From positions 1-40,286 of the forward strand of contig JAFZZK010000043.1 in NCBI GenBank assembly GCA_017615795.1: a stretch of DNA of 40,286 bases. The letters are read 5' to 3'. The stretch is from Bacteroidales bacterium. GTDB lineage: Bacteria > Bacteroidota > Bacteroidia > Bacteroidales > WCHB1-69. A program made the position numbers and the translations under genes. The notes beneath the pieces are model-generated. The model did not search any database, had not been told where the DNA came from, and saw only the letters and a program-made list of their open reading frames with translations. Shown piece after piece: positions 27,654 to 34,775 of this stretch (positions are counted from its first letter, which is position 1; each line of letters starts with the position of its first letter).

Positions 27654-29441
27654 ATGAAAAAACGTAAGTTCTTGAAGAGGCTGGCGAGTGTGCGTCGTTT
27701 TGTCACAACGCATTTCAAAGGGCGCACCATCGTGCTCATCTTGAGTGTCATCATTGGCATTTTCGGTGCCGCTGCCGCCGTGATTATCAAGAATCTTGTC
27801 CATATCACCACGCGGGCTTTGGGGAGCGCTTTCCCCAACGCGCAGGTGAACTACCTCTATCTCATTCTGCCCATTGTGGGCATTTTTCTCACCCTGTTGT
27901 TCGTCCGTCGCGTGGTGCGCGATGACCTCAGCCACGGTGTCAGCATCGTGCTCAAGGCCATCTGCAAAAGCGATGGCAAGCTGCGGTTCCACAATGTGTA
28001 CTCCTCCATGGTGTCCAGTGCCATCACCGTTGGCTTCGGCGGCTCGGTGGGATTGGAGGCACCTATTGTGCTGACAGGCTCCGCCATAGGCTCGAACGTG
28101 GCCCGCTTCTTCCGGCTCAACGCCCGGCAAAACACACTGTTGCTTGCCTGCGGATCCACCGCGGCCATGGCCGCTGTCTTCAAGGCTCCCATCGCCGCCA
28201 TTGTCTTTACCTTCGAGGTGCTCATGCTCGACCTTACAGGCAGCGCCATCTTGCCGTTGCTGCTCTCCGCCGCCACAGGCACGGTCATGTCCCTGCTCTT
28301 TTTGGGCCATGATGTGATGTTCCACATCGATGCCACCCAAGCCTTCCATCTCAGCAATATCCCTTTCTACATCATCCTGGGCTTTCTCACGGGTCTCATT
28401 TCCGTATATTTCCTGCGGGTGTCGCGCTGGATTGAGAAACAGATGAAACGCATCAAGCAGACAAGTGTGCGAGCCCTCGTGGGAGGGATCATGCTCAGCG
28501 GGCTTATCTATATTTTCCCCGTGTTCTATGGCGAAGGTTACGACAATATCAACACTCTGTTGAACGGCGACTACATGAATCTTTTTGCTGGATCGCCGCT
28601 GAATGGGATGTTGTCCAGCCAGATGATTGTTTTTCTGGCTTTTGCAGGCATCATCATGATGAAAGTCTTTGCCACTACGTTCACCACGTCGGCGGGCGGC
28701 ATTGGCGGTGTGTTTGCCCCCACACTCTTCATAGGAGCCTTCACGGGCTTTTTCGTGGCGGGATTGGCCAACAACCTGTTGGGATTACATCTGCCTTATG
28801 TGAACTTCATCCTTGCGGGCATGGCCGGCGTCATGACGGGTGTGATGCAGGCTCCCCTGACCGCCATGTTCCTCATTGCAGAACTCTCCACCGGCTATAC
28901 GCTACTCATCCCATTGATGATCACTGCCGCCTGCTCCTATCTCAGCGTCAGCCCGTTCGAGAAATACTCCATCTATACCCAGCCGTTGGCAGAGAAGGAC
29001 AACCTCAAGACCCACAACAAGGATAAGTTCGCCCTTCGCAAGCTGCAGTGGCATAATATCATCGACCATAATATCAGCACTGTGCCCGCACACAGCAAAT
29101 TGCGTCAATACACAGAATATATTGCCAAGAGCAAACGCAATCTTTTTGTGGTCACCGACAAAGAGAATCACTTTATGGGTCTCCTTGTCATGGATGACCA
29201 CCGTGACATTATTTTCCGGCAGGAACTCTACGACCTTGTTGTCGTCGAGGATCTTATGATCGAGCCCGAAGAGTTCATCTACGAAGACGACACCGCTGCC
29301 GTGGTTCTCGAGAAATTCAAGCGCACCGGCAATTTCAACATGCCCGTGATTGGTCGCGACCGCACCTATATCGGTTTTCTGTCGAAGGCGCGGTTCTTGG
29401 CCCGATACCAAAATTTCATCGCAGCTAATTCCGAAGACTGA
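27654..29441 (+). CDS. CLC family chloride channel/transporter with CBS domains
   Basis: A 595-residue CLC protein: about 450 residues of membrane domain, then two CBS domains (ISTVPAHSKLRQYTEYIAKS and VEDLMIEPEEFIYEDDTA regions). The selectivity motifs are LSHGVS near residue 92, VGLEAP with the gating Glu135 (family GREGP) and GGIGGVFAPTLFIGAFTG (family GxFxP). The position of the proton glutamate of the E. coli exchanger (Glu203) is Val189 here (FTFEVLM), as in channel-type CLCs. CBS domains suggest regulation by adenine nucleotides. It has its own promoter and ends 31 bases before rfbC. Confidence 0.92.
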   Translation: MKKRKFLKRLASVRRFVTTHFKGRTIVLILSVIIGIFGAAAAVIIKNLVHITTRALGSAFPNAQVNYLYLILPIVGIFLTLLFVRRVVRDDLSHGVSIVLKAICKSDGKLRFHNVYSSMVSSAITVGFGGSVGLEAPIVLTGSAIGSNVARFFRLNARQNTLLLACGSTAAMAAVFKAPIAAIVFTFEVLMLDLTGSAILPLLLSAATGTVMSLLFLGHDVMFHIDATQAFHLSNIPFYIILGFLTGLISVYFLRVSRWIEKQMKRIKQTSVRALVGGIMLSGLIYIFPVFYGEGYDNINTLLNGDYMNLFAGSPLNGMLSSQMIVFLAFAGIIMMKVFATTFTTSAGGIGGVFAPTLFIGAFTGFFVAGLANNLLGLHLPYVNFILAGMAGVMTGVMQAPLTAMFLIAELSTGYTLLIPLMITAACSYLSVSPFEKYSIYTQPLAEKDNLKTHNKDKFALRKLQWHNIIDHNISTVPAHSKLRQYTEYIAKSKRNLFVVTDKENHFMGLLVMDDHRDIIFRQELYDLVVVEDLMIEPEEFIYEDDTAAVVLEKFKRTGNFNMPVIGRDRTYIGFLSKARFLARYQNFIAANSED

Positions 29442-29472
29442 CAATAACCAGATACTATCCAAAATATTCTTC

Positions 29473-30042
29473 ATGAAAGTCGATTTTACAAATATCAACG
29501 GTTTGGCCGTTCTGCGTCCTGATGTTTTCCAGGATGACAGGGGCTATTTTTTTGAAAGTTTCAACGAACGGACATTAGCCGAGTTTGGCATCCGCGAGCA
29601 TTGGGTGCAAGACAATCAATCTTGTTCCCAAAAAGGCGTGGTGCGCGGCCTTCATTTCCAGAAGCCCCCTTACGCGCAGGCCAAGTTGGTGCGGATCCTG
29701 CAAGGCGCGGCCATCGACTTTGCCGTCGATATACGTCGCGGCAGCCCCACCTACGGGCAGTGCTTTTCCGTGCTGCTGAGTGCCGGGAATTTCATGCAGT
29801 TCTACATCCCTGCAGGCTTTGCACACGGCTTTTCCGCGTTGGAGGACAATACACTTTTCGCCTATAAATGTTCTAATTTCTATAACAAGGCCTCCGAGGG
29901 CTGCATCCGTTTCGACGACCCGGACCTCAACATTGACTGGCAGGTGGAAAACCCGCTCACCTCGCTCAAGGATCACAATGGTGTCTCCTTTCGCGACTTT
30001 GTTTCCCCGTTCGACTACGAAACCTTCGTTTGTCCGCAATAA
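29473..30042 (+). CDS. rfbC: dTDP-4-dehydrorhamnose 3,5-epimerase
   Basis: Epimerises dTDP-4-keto-6-deoxyglucose on the way to dTDP-L-rhamnose for surface glycans. GYFFESFNERTLAEFGI lies near residue 24, QDNQSCSQKGVVRGLHFQ near residue 46 (the His after RGL is the catalytic base), and FYIPAGFAHGFSALED near residue 110. The true start is the ATG at 29473; a longer frame from 29350 would run back inside the CLC gene. This gives 189 residues, the usual length. rfbA, rfbB and rfbD are not nearby, which is unusual because they are often clustered. Confidence 0.95.
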   Translation: MKVDFTNINGLAVLRPDVFQDDRGYFFESFNERTLAEFGIREHWVQDNQSCSQKGVVRGLHFQKPPYAQAKLVRILQGAAIDFAVDIRRGSPTYGQCFSVLLSAGNFMQFYIPAGFAHGFSALEDNTLFAYKCSNFYNKASEGCIRFDDPDLNIDWQVENPLTSLKDHNGVSFRDFVSPFDYETFVCPQ

Positions 30043-30054
30043 AACCCGACATAG

Positions 30055-30702
30055 ATGAAGAAATTGCTTGTATTCGACTTGGACGGCACGTTGCTTGATT
30101 CGTTGGAGGACCTTGCTGACTCTGCCAACCATGTGCTTGCCAGCCACGGATTCCCCAGCCATCCTGTCGATGCCTACCGCTATTTTGTGGGCGACGGCAT
30201 GCCCACGCTTATCCGACGCATCCTGCCCGAGGGGCAGAAAGAGGGTGAAATGTTTGAAACCTGCCTGCGAGAATTCAAGGCTTACTACGATATCCACATG
30301 TACGACAAAACCACCGTCTATCCTGGTGTCAAAGAGCTTTTGGAAGAGTTGCAGCGTCGTGGCATCAAGATCGCTGTGGCCACCAACAAGGCACAGTTTG
30401 CCGTTACGCCGTTGATGACCGACTTCTTCCCCTCCATCACCTTTGCAGCCCTCATGGGACAGCGTGAGGGCATTCCTGTCAAGCCAGACCCGCAAGTGGT
30501 GTACGATATCCTTGCCACCACGGGCAACAAGCCGGAGGAGACGCTCTATCTCGGCGATACCGCTGTGGACATGCAAACCGCCCATCGCGCGGGTGTCGAG
30601 GCTGTTGGTCTGCTGTGGGGATACCGTACCCGAGAGGAACTGGAGGGCGAACAAGCGGAACACATCATCGCCGCGCCTCAAGAGATCCTCGACTTGCTAT
30701 AA
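30055..30702 (+). CDS. gph: HAD-family phosphoglycolate phosphatase-like hydrolase
   Basis: A 215-residue HAD-superfamily phosphatase. Motif I is VFDLDGTLLDS with the nucleophile Asp9 and acid/base Asp11, motif II is the Thr of VATNKAQ, and motif III/IV is the Lys of VKPDPQVV plus LYLGDTAVDMQTAHRAG. The helical cap follows motif I (type C1), as in phosphoglycolate phosphatase Gph. The family is promiscuous, so other phosphosugars are possible and the symbol is tentative. It starts 12 bases after rfbC, probably on the same transcript. Confidence 0.85.
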   Translation: MKKLLVFDLDGTLLDSLEDLADSANHVLASHGFPSHPVDAYRYFVGDGMPTLIRRILPEGQKEGEMFETCLREFKAYYDIHMYDKTTVYPGVKELLEELQRRGIKIAVATNKAQFAVTPLMTDFFPSITFAALMGQREGIPVKPDPQVVYDILATTGNKPEETLYLGDTAVDMQTAHRAGVEAVGLLWGYRTREELEGEQAEHIIAAPQEILDLL

Positions 30703-30715
30703 ACGTGCTTTTTTG

Positions 30716-30723
30716 TATTTTTG
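30716..30723 (+). promoter_or_regulatory. Promoter -7 element of the TatD gene
   Basis: The sequence TATTTTTGCACC matches TAnnTTTG, 17 bases upstream of the ATG at 30741, with the same spacing and nearly the same bases as at the CLC gene. It begins 13 bases after the phosphatase stop codon. Confidence 0.65.
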
Positions 30724-30740
30724 CACCCATTTTAAAAAAT

Positions 30741-31517
30741 ATGCATTACATTGACACGCACACCCACCTGTACCGCGAGTATTACCCCGAAGATTTCGAG
30801 GCAACGGTGCAGCGCGCCCTCGACGCACGGGTCACCCAGATGGTGTTGGGTTGCGTGAACAGTGCCACGCCCGGACAAATCCAGGAGGCTGTGGCTCTTT
30901 TTCCCCAGAATATCTTCGCCTTGGTGGGTCTCCATCCCGAGGACACGAATGCAGACTTCGAGCGCGAGTTGGCCCTGCTGACCCCGCATTTTGATGACCC
31001 CAATGTGATTGGTGTCGGCGAGATTGGGTTGGACTTCTACTGGAGCCGAGAGTTTGAGGCGGAGCAGAAAGAGGCTTTCCGCCGCCAGCTCTGTTGGGCG
31101 CGCGACCGCCAGATGCCACTCTCCCTGCACATTCGCAACGCCTACGCGGAGGCCATCGCTATCCTGCAGGAGTTCAAGGCGGGCGAGCTTACCGGTGTGA
31201 TGCATTGCTTCTCCGGCGGCGTGCAGGAGGCCGACTGGGCCGTGCGCCACGGTTTTGCCCTCGGCGTGGGCGGTGTGCTCACCTTCAAGAACAGCAAGAT
31301 GCAGGACATTGTGACACATGTGGGACTGGAGCATGTCGTCTTGGAGACGGATGCACCCTATCTGGCGCCTGTGCCGCACCGTGGCAAGCGAAATGAAAGT
31401 GCATATATTTCCCTCATCGCCCAGAAAATGGCCGAGATATTCGATGTCTCCGTGGAAAAAGTCATGGAGCAAACCACTCTCAACGCACAGAAAATATTCA
31501 CAAAAATACCTAAATAA
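30741..31517 (+). CDS. TatD family metal-dependent DNase/hydrolase
   Basis: A 258-residue TIM-barrel amidohydrolase of the TatD family. The metal ligands are visible in order: HTH at the start (YIDTHTHLYRE), Glu in GVGEIGLDFYWS, His in LSLHIRNA, His in GVMHCFSGG and Asp in VLETDAPYLAPV. RGKRNESAYI is also typical. TatD enzymes act as 3'-5' exonucleases on damaged DNA or as D-aminoacyl-tRNA deacylases. I place the start at 30741, behind the promoter; a longer frame from 30615 would overlap the phosphatase gene. The oxidoreductase gene starts 12 bases after its stop. Confidence 0.93.
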   Translation: MHYIDTHTHLYREYYPEDFEATVQRALDARVTQMVLGCVNSATPGQIQEAVALFPQNIFALVGLHPEDTNADFERELALLTPHFDDPNVIGVGEIGLDFYWSREFEAEQKEAFRRQLCWARDRQMPLSLHIRNAYAEAIAILQEFKAGELTGVMHCFSGGVQEADWAVRHGFALGVGGVLTFKNSKMQDIVTHVGLEHVVLETDAPYLAPVPHRGKRNESAYISLIAQKMAEIFDVSVEKVMEQTTLNAQKIFTKIPK

Positions 31518-31529
31518 TTCATTACGACC

Positions 31530-32783
31530 ATGTCAGAATCTATCATCTTCACTCCCTGTCAAATCGGTCCGGTTACACTCCGCAATCGTACTATCCGTTC
31601 TGCGGCCTTTGAAAACATGGCCCACGGCAACAGACCCACCGAAGAACTGTTCAACTACCACACCGCCGTCGCCAAGGGCGGTATCGGTATGACCACGGTG
31701 GCCTACGCCTCCGTCAGCCGCAGCGGACTCTCCTTCGACGGCCAGTTGTGGTTGCGCGAAGAGATTGTCCCGGAACTCAAGAAACTGACCGACGCCATCC
31801 ATGCCGAGGGCGCCAAGGCCTCCATCCAGATCGGGCACTGCGGCAATATGACACACCGCTCCACCTGCGGGCAGAAACCCTTCTCCCCGTCGGGACGCTT
31901 CAACCTCTACTCGCCCACCTTCACCAAGAAAATCACCATCCCTGAAATCGACCAGATTGTCGAGGATTTCGGCAAAGCTGTCGACCTGTGCCGTCGCTCC
32001 GGTTTTGACTGCATTGAGGTCCACGCCGGCCACGGCTACTTCATCAGCCAGTTCCTCTCCCCGTATACCAACCACCGCAAAGACGAGTATGGCGGTTCCC
32101 TCGAAAACCGCATGCGCTTTATGCGCCGCGTCATCACCCGCGTGATGGAAGAGGCCAAGGACGATATGGCCATCGTGGTGAAGACCAACATGTACGACGG
32201 TTTCCGCAGCGGCATGCAGATTGACGAGTGCATCAAGGTGGCTCAGGAGTTGGAGCGTCTCGGCGTACACGCTCTCGTGCTCACCGCCGGCTTCGTCAGC
32301 AAAGCCCCTATGCACGTGATGCACGGCGCAATGCCTATCAAGGCGATGGCCTATTATATGGATATGAAGAAATTCTGGTGGCTGAAATTCGGCGTCAACA
32401 TCGGCGGCCGCATCGTCATCCCCACCGTGCCCTACAAGGACGCCTATTTCTACGACACCGCCATGAAGTTCCGCCAAGCCTTGAAGATGCCGCTCATCTA
32501 TGTCGGTGGCATGGTGGACAAGGACAATATGGAGAAGGTGCTCGATTCCGGTTTTGTGGCCTTCCAGATGGCTCGCGCCCTGATCCAGGACACCGACTTC
32601 GTCAACAAACTCCAGTCGGGTGAGGTGACCCGCAGCGGCTGCCGCCACTCCAACTACTGCATCGGCCGCATGTACACGCTGGATATGAGATGCCACCAGT
32701 GTATGGAGAAAAACGAGCTGCCCGCCAGACTGCAACGGGAGATTGAAAAGCTGGAGAAAGACGTCGAAAGGGACAACCAATAA
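31530..32783 (+). CDS. NADH:flavin oxidoreductase, Old Yellow Enzyme family
   Basis: A 417-residue FMN-dependent TIM-barrel oxidoreductase. The N-terminal TPCQIGPVTLRNRTIRSAAF and the family signature HAGHGYFISQFLSPYTNHR with DEYGGSLENRMRF are unmistakable. The phosphate-binding end is MPLIYVGGMVD with FVAFQMARALIQD. The C-terminus has four cysteines in GCRHSNYCIGRMYT and MRCHQC, which might bind an iron-sulphur cluster as in the 2,4-dienoyl-CoA reductase branch; the spacing differs from that branch, so this is a guess. The NAD(P)-binding second half of that branch is missing. It lies 12 bases after tatD and is coupled by one base to the next gene. Confidence 0.9.
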   Translation: MSESIIFTPCQIGPVTLRNRTIRSAAFENMAHGNRPTEELFNYHTAVAKGGIGMTTVAYASVSRSGLSFDGQLWLREEIVPELKKLTDAIHAEGAKASIQIGHCGNMTHRSTCGQKPFSPSGRFNLYSPTFTKKITIPEIDQIVEDFGKAVDLCRRSGFDCIEVHAGHGYFISQFLSPYTNHRKDEYGGSLENRMRFMRRVITRVMEEAKDDMAIVVKTNMYDGFRSGMQIDECIKVAQELERLGVHALVLTAGFVSKAPMHVMHGAMPIKAMAYYMDMKKFWWLKFGVNIGGRIVIPTVPYKDAYFYDTAMKFRQALKMPLIYVGGMVDKDNMEKVLDSGFVAFQMARALIQDTDFVNKLQSGEVTRSGCRHSNYCIGRMYTLDMRCHQCMEKNELPARLQREIEKLEKDVERDNQ

Positions 32784-33724
32784 TGGCCAACATCCTCATC
32801 GTCGACCGTGTGCATCCCGCCCTGGCCGAAGGACTTAGGGCGCGGGACTTTGTCTGCACTACGGACATGACATGCACATACGAGTCTTTCGCCGCCCGTG
32901 CCGATGACTTGTTCGGATTAGTGATTCGCAGCCGTTTTGTGGTGGACCGTGCCCTCTTGGACACGAAGCCCTCGTTGCGTTTCATCGTGCGCATCGGCTC
33001 CGGTGTGGAAAACATCGATGTCGCCTACGCGGAGTCGCGGGGTGTGCGGGTTATTTCCACGCCGGAGGGCAATGCCAACGCTGTCGCGGAGCACTGCATC
33101 GGCCTCCTGCTGGGTCTCCTGCGGCATATCTCCTCCGCCGACCGCGAGGTGCGTGCCGGCGAGTGGCTGCGCGAGAAGAACAAAGGCACCGAGTTGCAAG
33201 CGCACACTTACGGCATCATCGGCTATGGGCACACGGGTCCGGCTTTTGCGCGCCTGCTGCATGCCCTCGGCTGCGAGGTTTATGCTTACGACCGCTATAA
33301 TCCCAACGCCGGCGACGAGTGCGTCAGGATGGTCTCGTTGGAGGAACTGTGCGCCCGCTGCGATGTGATCTCATTGCATGTCAACTATATTCCCGAAAAC
33401 CTGCATCTCATCAGCAGTGTGTTTATCGAAAAGATGCCGCACCCGTTCCTGTTGCTCAACAGCTCCCGCGGACTGGTGGTGGACTGCGCGGCGCTGGTAG
33501 AAGGTTTGCGTGCCGGCAAGGTAACCGCCGCCGCCCTCGATGTGCTCGAATACGAGAGCACACGCCTTAAAAACCTCCCCAAGGACGAATGGCCGGAGGC
33601 CATGACGACATTGGCCACGATGGAAAATGTCATCCTTACCCCGCACGTGGGCGGCCAAACCTTTGATGCCGAACTGCGCCACGCCCAGGTGGCATTAGAG
33701 AAAATTGTGGCATTGTTCTGTTAA
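32783..33724 (+). CDS. D-2-hydroxyacid dehydrogenase (NAD-dependent)
   Basis: A 313-residue dehydrogenase of the D-3-phosphoglycerate/D-lactate family. The NAD-binding motif is TYGIIGYGHTGPAFARLL, with DRYN at the end of the second strand. The substrate-binding loop is IVRIGSGVENID, the catalytic Arg is in NSSRGLVVD, and the His is in LTPHVGGQTFDAE. It lacks the C-terminal ACT domain of long SerA proteins. The substrate is unknown: phosphoglycerate, hydroxypyruvate or another 2-oxoacid. Its ATG shares one base with the stop of the oxidoreductase gene (TAATG), so the two are probably coupled and may act together. Confidence 0.88.
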   Translation: MANILIVDRVHPALAEGLRARDFVCTTDMTCTYESFAARADDLFGLVIRSRFVVDRALLDTKPSLRFIVRIGSGVENIDVAYAESRGVRVISTPEGNANAVAEHCIGLLLGLLRHISSADREVRAGEWLREKNKGTELQAHTYGIIGYGHTGPAFARLLHALGCEVYAYDRYNPNAGDECVRMVSLEELCARCDVISLHVNYIPENLHLISSVFIEKMPHPFLLLNSSRGLVVDCAALVEGLRAGKVTAAALDVLEYESTRLKNLPKDEWPEAMTTLATMENVILTPHVGGQTFDAELRHAQVALEKIVALFC

Positions 33725-33911
33725 AAAGGGATGATACGGGCATTGGCCGTTAGCAATTGGCCGTTATTCACACCGTGTCCGCACCGCATGTCGGCCTCCC
33801 TGCCCGCGTGCTCTATGGGGAAGTGCCTTGGAAAGTTAATAGATAAGAGTTAATGGCTATTAGTGAACAGTGAATCTTAGTTTCTTAACTACGCCCGAGG
33901 GCCTGTTGAGC

Positions 33912-33965
33912 ATGCGTGAGGAATTGAAGCGCAAAGCCCGCCGCCGCCGCGACACGCCCAAATAA
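33912..33965 (+). other. Possible 3' remnant of a lost gene
   Basis: A 17-codon frame ends in TAA and encodes MREELKRKARRRRDTPK. The frame stays open upstream for about 17 more codons, giving TTPEGLLSMREEL. The strongly basic, protein-tail-like composition and GC-rich coding-like sequence contrast with the AT-rich flanks. It could be the tail of a deleted gene or chance. Confidence 0.15.
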
Positions 33966-34038
33966 AAAAAGGAAGGCAAAGACACTGATGCTAACCCGCA
34001 AAAAAAAAGTGACTTTTCCCAGCACTTATCATATTCGT

Positions 34039-34101
34039 GGCACCTCGGTGCCGCGAGGAGCCAACACCCCTTCTGGTTTCCAGAAGGGGTGCCCGTAGGG
34101 C
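34039..34101. repeat. Three-palindrome module, left of the DUF559 gene
   Basis: Three adjacent inverted repeats: GGCACC-TC-GGTGCC (34039-34052), CACCCCTTCTGG-TTT-CCAGAAGGGGTG (34065-34091, perfect 12-bp stem) and GCCC-GTA-GGGC (34091-34101). There is no T run on either side, so it is not a standard terminator. The middle palindrome and the word GGGTGCCCG recur in the module on the other side of the DUF559 gene. Confidence 0.75.
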
Positions 34102-34126
34102 GGGGTAGTTAATATAGATTTATTCC

Positions 34127-34552
34127 TTATGGATTCTCTTCGTGTTCGTAATGTTTGACAATGAAGTATCGTAAATCCTCCAGCACCAAATCCACATGTT
34201 GCAACACATCATAATCCGTTGTGTGGAACACCCTTAACCCAAGTCCTTCCAAAAAATTGTCGCGCCGTGCATCGTAATCCAGCTTTTCGTTGTGCGAGCC
34301 GCCGTCAATTTCCACGACAAGGCCAAGACGTTTCACATAGAAATCAACAATGTAGTTCCCAATGACCTTCTGCCTGTCAAAATCGAGCCCGTGGAACATT
34401 TTCCTGTGCACCTGAAGCCAGAACACAATTTCCGCCAGATTGCCGGCCTTTCTGTTGTTGCGGGCATAATCCGACAATTTCGGATTCGCAGGGAGGTTAT
34501 GGACGGGGCGGTCTTTGATTCCTATGCCGTGGATAATTGTCATTCTTCTCAT
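34127..34552 (-). CDS. DUF559 (Vsr-like PD-(D/E)XK) nuclease domain protein
   Basis: A 141-residue protein of the DUF559 family, related to the very-short-patch-repair (Vsr) nuclease fold. The conserved block is NRKAGNLAEIVFWLQVHRK, then FDRQKVIGNYIVDFYV and LVVEIDGGSHNE; the Asp of IVDF and the Glu/Asp of VEID are the likely metal-binding residues. The C-terminal part LRVFHTTDYDVLQHVDLVLE completes the fold. The biological role of the family is not established. The start may be the ATG at 34552 or at 34543. It stands alone between two three-palindrome modules and shows no promoter match, which sets it apart from the housekeeping genes around it. Confidence 0.85.
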   Translation of the reverse strand: MRRMTIIHGIGIKDRPVHNLPANPKLSDYARNNRKAGNLAEIVFWLQVHRKMFHGLDFDRQKVIGNYIVDFYVKRLGLVVEIDGGSHNEKLDYDARRDNFLEGLGLRVFHTTDYDVLQHVDLVLEDLRYFIVKHYEHEENP

Positions 34553-34586
34553 GCTAAGGTATTCTGATTCTTTATATTACTACCCT

Positions 34587-34649
34587 GGCCTGCGGCCACC
34601 CCTTCTTAAAAAAGAAGGGGAGTTTTTGGGTGCCCGCACTTTCGTGCGG
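34587..34649. repeat. Three-palindrome module, right of the DUF559 gene
   Basis: Three adjacent inverted repeats: GGCC-TGC-GGCC (34587-34597), CCCCTTCTT-AAAA-AAGAAGGGG (34599-34620) and CCGCAC-TTTC-GTGCGG (34634-34649). The middle one has the same CCCCTTCT/AGAAGGGG core as the left module, and GGGTGCCCG (34628-34636) follows it as in the left copy. On the plus strand AGTTTTT follows the middle hairpin, so it could also terminate transcription. The rest of 34650-34775 is AT-rich with nothing recognisable. Confidence 0.75.
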
Positions 34650-34775
34650 ACATTGTTAAAGTTTAATATTAAAGCCAAATGTCATCGGCTAACAGGTTAA
34701 TTTCTATATTGTTGCCAAAAGGAATAATATGTTGATTGGCGATTCTACAAAAAAAGCGAAGAGGATTGAACATCA

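Larger units (their letters stand above)
33725..34126 (+). other. 402-base intergenic region with repeats and possible gene remnant
   Basis: No convincing gene is present. It holds an 11-bp direct repeat ATTGGCCGTTA (33742-33752 and 33756-33766), then low-complexity sequence with TTAAT/TTAGTGA words (33835-33880). A short basic open frame lies at 33912-33965. A run of nine As lies in the stretch after 33990, and the palindrome cluster at 34039-34101 follows. It looks like decayed or accessory DNA between two oppositely oriented genes. Confidence 0.6.

Noticed and set aside
31533-32780. 415-codon minus-strand frame opposite the Old Yellow Enzyme gene
   Set aside because: The forward frame carries the family signature. 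The reverse one shows only shadow composition.
33742-33766. Two ATTGGCCGTTA copies as a CRISPR or attachment site
   Set aside because: Only two copies with a 3-base spacer, no array and no integrase or cas gene nearby; at most a short tandem duplication.
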